59,188 nt of DNA from Gracilaria vermiculophylla (lineage: Eukaryota; Rhodophyta; Florideophyceae; Gracilariales; Gracilariaceae): contig JAHNZQ020003149.1 in the NCBI GenBank assembly GCA_019155205.2, forward strand, positions 918,348 to 977,535, in the 5' to 3' direction. The position numbers and the translations under genes were made by a program. Shown one piece after another: positions 53,137 to 59,188 of this stretch. The notes beneath the pieces are model-generated. The model did no database searches, was not told where the DNA came from, and saw only the letters and a program-made list of their open reading frames with translations. Position 1 is the stretch's first letter, and each line of letters opens with the position of its first letter.

Positions 53137-55224
53137 ATGGCGCGACGCGCGACGCGGCGCGCGGCGACGATTGAGACGTCGACGCGCGCCATGGACGGTG
53201 TGATGGGCGCGAGAGTTTTGTTCGTGGCGCCGCTCCCCGCGTGCGCATCGCTGCGCGCGCTGCGCTTCCGCCTGGCGCGCGCCGCCGCAGCCGCCGCCGC
53301 GCCGCGCGCCGCGCGAAACGCCCCCTACGCGCGCCCGCTGTCGTCGCTCGGCGTGCCGCCGTCCCCGGCGCCGCACCCGCTCCCTTCCCCCCCGCAGCCT
53401 GCCCCGCCGCAGCCCGCCCCCCCGCAGCCCGCGCTCCCCACCTACCAGTCCAGCCCGCACCTCCTCCCCCTCCGCCACACCGCCGCCCACGTGCTGGCCA
53501 TGGCCGTGCAGCGCCTGTTCCCCGCCGCCCAGGTCACCATCGGCCCCTGCATTCAGAACGGCTTCTACTACGACTTTGACCACGACGTCCCCTTCTCCGA
53601 CCGCGACCTCAAGCGCATCAAGAAGGAGATGGACAAGATCATCCGCCAGAACCTCCCCCTGCGCCGCGAGCAACTTGCGCGCCACGACGCACGCATGCGA
53701 ATCGAGGCCATCAACGAGCCCTACAAGTTGCAGATCCTCGACGACATTTCCGACCCCATCACCGTCTACCACATCGGCGACAAGTGGTGGGACCTCTGCG
53801 CTGGCCCGCACGTCGAGTCCACCGGCCAGCTCAACCCCAAGGCCGTCGCCCTCGAGACCGTCGCAGGCGCCTACTGGCGTGGCGATGAGAACAACGCCAT
53901 GCTGCAGCGCATTTACGGCACCGCCTGGGAGACCCCGGAGCAGCTGAACCACTACCTGCACCTCAAGGAGGAGGCCAAGCGCCGCGATCACCGCGTGCTG
54001 GGCGCCAAGCTTGACCTCTTCACCATCCAAGACGCCGCCGGCGGCGGCCTGGTCTTTTGGCATCCGAAGGGCAGCCGAGTGCGCGCCATCATTGAGCACT
54101 TTTGGAAGACGCGCCACATGCACGACGGCTACGAGCTGCTGTACACACCGCATGTGGCCAATGTTGACCTGTGGAAAACCTCGGGTCACTTTGACTTTTA
54201 TCGAGAAAGCATGTTTGATCAGATGAACGTCGAGCATGAGCAGTATCAACTCAAGCCCATGAATTGTCCCTTTCACTGCCTCGTGTTCAAGAACGGTTTG
54301 AGAAGCTATCGCGAGCTGCCGTTGCGCTGGGCTGAATTGGGCACCGTTTACCGCTATGAGAGAAGTGGCACTCTGCATGGGCTCATGCGCGTTCGTGGCT
54401 TCACCCAAGATGATGCCCATATCTTCTGCTTGCCGGAACAGCTTGCTGGTGAGATCACCCGAGTGCTGGACCTCACCGAGAGCATTCTGGGTCGCTTTGG
54501 GTTCACGGAGTATGAAATTATGCTGTCCACGCGCCCGAAGAAGAGCGTTGGTTCTGATGGGATCTGGGAAAAGGCCACAAATGCCTTGAGAGAGGCATTG
54601 ACCTCCAAGGGATGGAAGTACTCTGTGGATGAGGGAGGCGGCGCTTTTTACGGACCAAAGATTGACGTCAAGATCAAAGATGCCATCGGCAGACTTTGGC
54701 AATGCTCTACCGTGCAATGCGATTTTAACTTGCCAGAGAGGTTCGACCTTCAGTATGTTGACAAGGACGGCGAAAGAAAGCGCCCAATTATGGTTCACCG
54801 TGCTATTTTTGGCTCTGTGGAACGGTTCTTCGGCATTCTGGTCGAGTCGTATGCTGGCGAGTTTCCGCTTTGGCTGGCGCCGGTGCAGCTCAAGTTACTG
54901 CCGATTACGGACATTTGTAGAGAGTACTGCGATGACGTTGCGCTGCGGGCAAAGCGTATGGGACTGCGAGTTGAGGTGGATTGCTCTGGTGAGCGTCTGG
55001 GCAAAATGGTTCGCAACAGCGAACAGGAACGTGTTCCGTTGATGGCTATTGTTGGGGAGAAGGAGCTTACTTCCGGCTCGCTGAGCATTCGTTCGAGACA
55101 GGCTGGCGATGTGGGCGTGCTTACTGTTGACAGTGTCTTCGAACGCATTCGCGTTGCGGCTGAGCGGGGGATAGCATTCGAGAACGTTGTCTGTGAAGCC
55201 GAGGTGGAGGCTTCGAGTTTGTAA
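53137..55224 (+). CDS. Organellar threonyl-tRNA synthetase
   Basis: 695 residues from the first ATG; in-frame ATGs at codons 19 and 23 may be the true start, giving a cleaner presequence. The N-terminal 105 residues are Ala/Arg/Pro-rich with PQPAP repeats. There is no TGS domain. The editing domain has HTAAH at 114-118 and C221/H225 (CAGPH). The class II core includes MNCP with zinc ligand C377, motif 2 RYERSGTLHGLMRVRGFTQD and H428. The anticodon-binding domain follows to the C-terminus. It charges tRNA-Thr in an organelle. G+C is near 67% in the first 350 codons and drops to about 58% or less after 54.17 kb within one unbroken frame. Confidence 0.92.
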   Translation: MARRATRRAATIETSTRAMDGVMGARVLFVAPLPACASLRALRFRLARAAAAAAAPRAARNAPYARPLSSLGVPPSPAPHPLPSPPQPAPPQPAPPQPALPTYQSSPHLLPLRHTAAHVLAMAVQRLFPAAQVTIGPCIQNGFYYDFDHDVPFSDRDLKRIKKEMDKIIRQNLPLRREQLARHDARMRIEAINEPYKLQILDDISDPITVYHIGDKWWDLCAGPHVESTGQLNPKAVALETVAGAYWRGDENNAMLQRIYGTAWETPEQLNHYLHLKEEAKRRDHRVLGAKLDLFTIQDAAGGGLVFWHPKGSRVRAIIEHFWKTRHMHDGYELLYTPHVANVDLWKTSGHFDFYRESMFDQMNVEHEQYQLKPMNCPFHCLVFKNGLRSYRELPLRWAELGTVYRYERSGTLHGLMRVRGFTQDDAHIFCLPEQLAGEITRVLDLTESILGRFGFTEYEIMLSTRPKKSVGSDGIWEKATNALREALTSKGWKYSVDEGGGAFYGPKIDVKIKDAIGRLWQCSTVQCDFNLPERFDLQYVDKDGERKRPIMVHRAIFGSVERFFGILVESYAGEFPLWLAPVQLKLLPITDICREYCDDVALRAKRMGLRVEVDCSGERLGKMVRNSEQERVPLMAIVGEKELTSGSLSIRSRQAGDVGVLTVDSVFERIRVAAERGIAFENVVCEAEVEASSL

Positions 55225-56978
55225 AATGTAAATAGGAAAGCTGAATTGTGTTCTACATTGTCAGGCATTGCGCAATTTTGGAAAAGCCATGATGTTTTGA
55301 TGCGAGAAACGAAGATTATCCCAGCTGGGGAAGATCGATCTCTCATCCTCGAAAAAGGAGGCTGGAGGCATACTCTACACACAAACCCATGCGAGGTTAA
55401 CTTTGGATTGCCAATTCTGCATCTTCTGTTGCATACCAGCTGGTGATGTTCACATCATCGCAAAGTTTGGCACCGTTGGTTCATTCAACTCGTACAATAC
55501 TGTTCTGGTCACAGACCATCCATTAAGCATGAGGACATCGGATTAGTGGCTCTATAACGCATTGTGTTCCGGAGCACACTCTCTTTGAAAAGCGAAACAG
55601 CCGTTGTTGCACATTTCTCATTGCTCGTCCGTTCTGCGCGCGCCGTCTGCCAAGAAGAATTGCGGAATCGGGAGGTGTGCGGTGAGATCCAACAGAATTT
55701 GACGTTAATCGTATCGCAGCGCTTGTCTATGGCTGCTTGAAAAGCAATGTGGAGTGTCCCAACGTAGGTCACTTAAATTGACTGCGCCTGACAGGAAATG
55801 TTGCTTTCGCGCCAACATGCTCTAGGACAAACCGAAACTGGCATCGCCTTTTCCGCGCCACTCTCAGCCCCGACTGAAACCGGAGTATCATGCGCTTGCT
55901 AACAATGTCTCTGACAGCTCTTGTCACTTGCCCACAAACGCAGCACCAACCATTTTCTCCAATAAAACGCGTTACTTGTCTGTGGAGCAAACGCATACGT
56001 AGCAGTAATTCCCGCTACAAATGGTTTACATGTGTAGCACTCCTGCGCGTTATGCGTCTATATCGTGCATTTCCACACCCCACGTGCCATATCAAAAAGG
56101 AAGCGTACCTTCCCTTACCATTCCTGTTGGAGCGTCGTGCTGAGCAGCGTAAAGGAGCTTGATTCCTCCTTAACGCTTTCTCAAGACCCTTCCTACGCGA
56201 TAATCTTCCTTTCGGAGCATGTTGGTACATTGGCGGGAAATACTGTCGAGCAGCGTAGCATTAATAATACTCATATTTATGAAGCATGCCATGTGCGTCA
56301 TTCATGTTTCAGTTTTCGTAGCAAATGCATTTCGCATACTCGTGGGAGGCGTGGCTACAAAATGTGGCACGGTATTTGTGGTTGCCTACATCCTCTAATG
56401 TGCCTGTCTCATGACAATTTCGCTCATCTTCTGATGATGACCTCGCAGGACCACCTTTCCGGCAGCGCTCTTACGATTGCATATGCTCTGTAGCTAATCA
56501 CCTTCAATATTCTTCAGCGCTTTCCAGGCCACTGCAAAATCTCGTAGATCTCGTGGCCGGCATGTCGACAGGGGGGCATTGGCAAATACTTGTTCATCGT
56601 CTCCGCCTTTTACCGTTGTGTATTCAGTTCATGTACTCGGTGTCACTCGCCTTTGCCCCCCTTTTTTTTCATTTGCGCATATCGACAGGAAGCTTTTCTC
56701 TTTTTGAAACCCAGTATACTCGTGATTGTGACGTTCAGCGGATATTTGTTATTACGTTTGAATGAACTGGGTCGAGGCTCGTCCCCCTATAGGAATGGTA
56801 ACAAAAGCGTTGGAATAACCGAAACTGTGCGACAAACTGTTGCACTATGCAAAACAGATCTCTGGCGCTGGCTTTGCTATGCACATGCGCTTAGAATGCT
56901 ATACAATGGTAGCACAATGGCCATTAGGCGCACGCAACACTTCACTCATGAAAGCGGCAGTTGATGGCACAAAAACCG
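55225..56978. other. Gene-poor spacer
   Basis: About 1.75 kb of mixed composition with short frames only (longest 142 codons, 56065-56493), none recognisable. No repeat noted. Confidence 0.45.
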
Positions 56979-58478
56979 CTACAAGTGTTTTTCTCTGTTC
57001 AGTATACTGTTGTATCTGTGAAGGTGAAACCCCGCTCTGTCTACGACCGCGTCATGCATCGATTCTCTGAGGGTAGCGCTTCCGTTCAGTACACAGAGAC
57101 AATTTTCCAGTTGGATTCCAACGAAATGTGTTATCGCTCCCATCCACATCGCCGTATGTGAGAATCCGGAACGAATAAACAACAGTGAGTCCCCTCTCGA
57201 CAACAAATACAAATCCATATAAGTGTTGAGGAAGTCCTTCAGCTTCTTTTCCGTGTAAGTTCCACCCACGCCTTTCAAGTGAACCGGACGCCATCGAGTG
57301 TAGTATACTCTACCCATGGGGTTGATACGTAAAATCTCTCGCTTGAGCACTATTTTGAACTCTTCTGTGTCCGTTGAAATAAAAAACTGGTATGGTTTGG
57401 GAAGTCTGCGATCGTGGGCTATCTCGGTCGCCATTCCTGCTAGACAGCGCCCTACTCCTTCGAACGAAGTATTTCGTTCTTGCAGATTGAACCGTGTCGT
57501 CTTTTCGTGGAGTCCATAGCCGATACGCGCGTGGATGGAAACGAATCGTCTATTTGTTGCGATTCGACGAACAGCATCATCATCTCTCCGAAAGAATCTT
57601 CTCGGCGACCAAAAGTTATGGCCATCGATTGGAACGGACATTAATTTGCGATATGCCTCCGACGGACGAAACAGAGCCTTGAGGAGGAAGGGAGCTACCT
57701 CTTCACGACTTGGTTTAAAATCAGAGACGGTCGCCAGCTTCTTGGACAAAGTCAAGTTAGGATAAAGCTTGGGAATTGTCAGAAATAAGTCCCAATCAAG
57801 GACGGTCTGTGTTCTGTCGACCAACATAGTTGAATTACCGAGGAGAAGATCGAGTTCATCAAAGTGTACGTCTCTGGTAAACGAGACTGCTTGATCGAGA
57901 GTTTCACCATCTCTGGGTCCGAAAATCTGAGGGTCGTAGGTGAAGTTGTGCCCTGGAGGATTTTTAAGAACAGTCGCGATCGGGAAGGGGTCTGTCAAGT
58001 TAAGCAGAAACAGCCTATTTGAAGCAACGGCACACAGATAACCATGTAACACCCCGCGAATGACATCGCCAAGCCCGTAGTTGTTGTCCATGCTTCTATA
58101 CACCAATTTTCGAATTGTCTGAGCATGAGTATAGTTGCTGATAGAGAGGTGTAGCTGTTGCTTATGCCAGTCGGTGTATTCCGTGACAATGATGTTGAGC
58201 AACTTTTCCATTCGGTTTCGGTAAACAGCAGTATTTGATCGGCTGGCCGCCATGGAATCGATTGTGACTCGTTCAAAACCGAATGAGTACATTGGAACTC
58301 GACCGCGACTGCGAAAGAGCGGGGATGAGTATCGGAGAACCATGTAACTCGTGAACAGCGTCGGCAACACGAAACATCGAAGAACCCATCTTTTGCGCAT
58401 TGGAGAACTAATCTGGGGAGATGAAAGCCTGAAGTGATGGGGAAGGGTATCGCTCAGTTGAAAGTCATGGTTGTACAT
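56979..58478 (-). CDS. Fucosyltransferase-like Golgi protein
   Basis: 499 residues from an ATG. A basic stretch (MRKRW) is followed by one short anchor (about 32-50) and a large lumenal domain with several N-x-S/T sites, a type II topology. YGLGDVIRGVLHGYLCAVAS at 134-153 followed by NRLFLLN resembles the GLGN...NR...LLD motif I of plant GT37 fucosyltransferases, and VSIHARIG at 313-320 resembles the H-x-R-x-G/D GDP-fucose site of alpha-1,2/1,6 fucosyltransferases. The rest is diverged. It probably transfers fucose or a related sugar onto wall glycans or glycoproteins. The family call is tentative. Confidence 0.65.
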   Translation of the reverse strand: MYNHDFQLSDTLPHHFRLSSPQISSPMRKRWVLRCFVLPTLFTSYMVLRYSSPLFRSRGRVPMYSFGFERVTIDSMAASRSNTAVYRNRMEKLLNIIVTEYTDWHKQQLHLSISNYTHAQTIRKLVYRSMDNNYGLGDVIRGVLHGYLCAVASNRLFLLNLTDPFPIATVLKNPPGHNFTYDPQIFGPRDGETLDQAVSFTRDVHFDELDLLLGNSTMLVDRTQTVLDWDLFLTIPKLYPNLTLSKKLATVSDFKPSREEVAPFLLKALFRPSEAYRKLMSVPIDGHNFWSPRRFFRRDDDAVRRIATNRRFVSIHARIGYGLHEKTTRFNLQERNTSFEGVGRCLAGMATEIAHDRRLPKPYQFFISTDTEEFKIVLKREILRINPMGRVYYTRWRPVHLKGVGGTYTEKKLKDFLNTYMDLYLLSRGDSLLFIRSGFSHTAMWMGAITHFVGIQLENCLCVLNGSATLRESMHDAVVDRAGFHLHRYNSILNREKHL

Positions 58479-58835
58479 CTCCCTAGCTCTATCGATGACC
58501 TAGGAGCATAGAAGTGAATGGTGTGTTGAACAGGGGGACATTGCCAGCGCCTCAGAGAAACGAAAAAAGTGTTAAGGATTTGATTTTTTGGCTGGAAAAG
58601 CGTGATGCCTTAAACAGCTTTACTTAAATCGTAAACTCCGTATATTTCTTATCGATATGCTTCATACTTGCCCAACGCTCAGGGGTTTACAATTCGTTTA
58701 AACGGGTATCATATCAAACAAAGTTGCCAATAAGAGTGAAGAACCCGATAGTATTACAGTAATGCTGTATACTTATGCAAATTAATGGCTACTAATGATA
58801 AGCAGCTCTGCGCGAGGTCATCTTCAGGCTTGAGC
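58479..58835. other. Short spacer before the transposon
   Basis: AT-rich 5' flank of the fucosyltransferase-like gene. Nothing else recognised. Confidence 0.5.
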
Positions 58836-58837
58836 TA

Positions 58838-59188
58838 CAGTGCGCGTCAAAAGTATAAGACCGGTCATGTATGAAATGTGAGTCACAATGGGCACGCCAT
58901 TTCCGTATTTCCAATACGCTGAAGTCAAACGAAAGCAAAAACCGTCCCAAATGCTTTCGACAACATAAAAGTAGACGGGCAATCAATAAAACACTACTTT
59001 TAAGCATTCAAAAGTATAAGACCAATTTAATGATTCAAAGCTGAAACTCAATTACTCGCTTAGTACTTTGTTTTTGACCCTTGGGCAGTGAGAACAGCTA
59101 CGCAGCGATGCTGCATGCTGTCAATATGAGCTTGAAGTACCTCATCACTTATTTTTTCCCACTCAGTAAAAACTGTTTCCTTTAGATC
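58838..59188 (-). mobile_element. Tc1-like transposon terminus, IR/DR type, cut by window edge
   Basis: The element begins CAGTGCGCGTCAAAAGTATA at 58838 directly after a TA (58836-58837), as for Tc1/mariner insertion at TA. The 16-mer TCAAAAGTATAAGACC occurs twice in the same orientation, at 58847-58862 and 59008-59023, 161 bases apart. Two direct repeats in one terminal region define the IR/DR architecture. The transposase reading frame ends about 37 bases inside the inner repeat. The other end lies beyond the window. Confidence 0.88.
59060..59188 (-). CDS. Tc1-like transposase, C-terminal fragment (5' end off window)
   Basis: The last 42 codons of a minus-strand frame end in a TAA at 59060. 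The product has the common Tc1 transposase C-terminus: FTEWEKISDEVLQAHIDSM followed by RCVAVLTAQGSKTKY, where typical members read W..I..E.....I.SM.RRC..V....G..TKY. No internal stop or frameshift is seen in this part, so the copy could be young. The DDE catalytic region would lie outside the window and cannot be judged. Confidence 0.85.
   Translation of the reverse strand, partial: DLKETVFTEWEKISDEVLQAHIDSMQHRCVAVLTAQGSKTKY

Noticed and set aside
53098..54798. A 566-codon minus-strand frame
   Set aside because: It is antisense to the threonyl-tRNA synthetase, whose domain content is unambiguous.

Overview
The window reads as nuclear DNA of a eukaryote, most likely a red alga. The genes are almost all single open reading frames; the only intron I can prove is a 102-base GT-AG intron at the 5' end of the EF-Tu gene. 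Nuclear genes for organelle proteins (EF-Tu, uS15, a TGS-less threonyl-tRNA synthetase, a RelA/SpoT homologue) lie beside wall or secretory-pathway enzymes (a sulfotransferase-like protein, a GT14 'Branch' transferase, a fucosyltransferase-like protein, a protein O-mannosyltransferase) and an animal-type haem peroxidase. Few introns, sulfated-glycan-type enzymes and a haem peroxidase suit a florideophyte-like red alga. This assignment is inference; no rRNA or organelle marker is present.

Layout. 1-9.5 kb is mostly gene-poor and AT-rich: one sulfotransferase-like gene (2648-3550), a Tc1/mariner-type terminus (1751-1867), a 122-base foldback palindrome (6679-6800) and a 123-base MITE-like unit (8271-8393). 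9.5-24.9 kb has ordinary base composition and carries the haem peroxidase, an acidic-tailed WD-like protein, an NB-ARC STAND NTPase, the O-mannosyltransferase, a pyroglutamyl peptidase, and a divergent pair of EF-Tu and a zinc-ribbon/RRM protein. 26.8-38.7 kb carries a secreted Ser/Thr/Pro-rich protein, a giant ankyrin-RING protein, a DUF5522 to Dph6-like PP-loop fusion, and an RG-rich protein.

From about 41.6 kb the composition changes abruptly to a GC-rich island (sampled lines are 80-88% G+C). It holds a GT14 transferase, a bZIP factor, a beta-carbonic anhydrase, a short-chain dehydrogenase of much lower GC, uS15, RSH and the first half of the threonyl-tRNA synthetase. The GC-rich state ends inside that last reading frame near 54.17 kb. 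The island is full of simple repeats: a 72-base G run, a 44-bp array with nine CACGTG sites, nine copies of a 19-bp unit, and a perfect 60-bp tandem duplication nearby. The window closes with a fucosyltransferase-like gene and the terminus of a Tc1-like transposon with direct repeats inside its terminal region, cut by the window edge.

How the parts may work together. Three divergent gene pairs dominated by organelle translation or stringent-response functions (EF-Tu/RRM, SDR/uS15, RSH/ThrRS) have CACGTG (G-box) sites in their shared promoters, and a bZIP gene, a family that often binds this motif, lies in the same island. This is the most interesting system-level hypothesis here, but it rests on motif reading only. 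The RSH protein has lost the HD hydrolase residues and keeps synthetase motifs, so if active it should only make (p)ppGpp.
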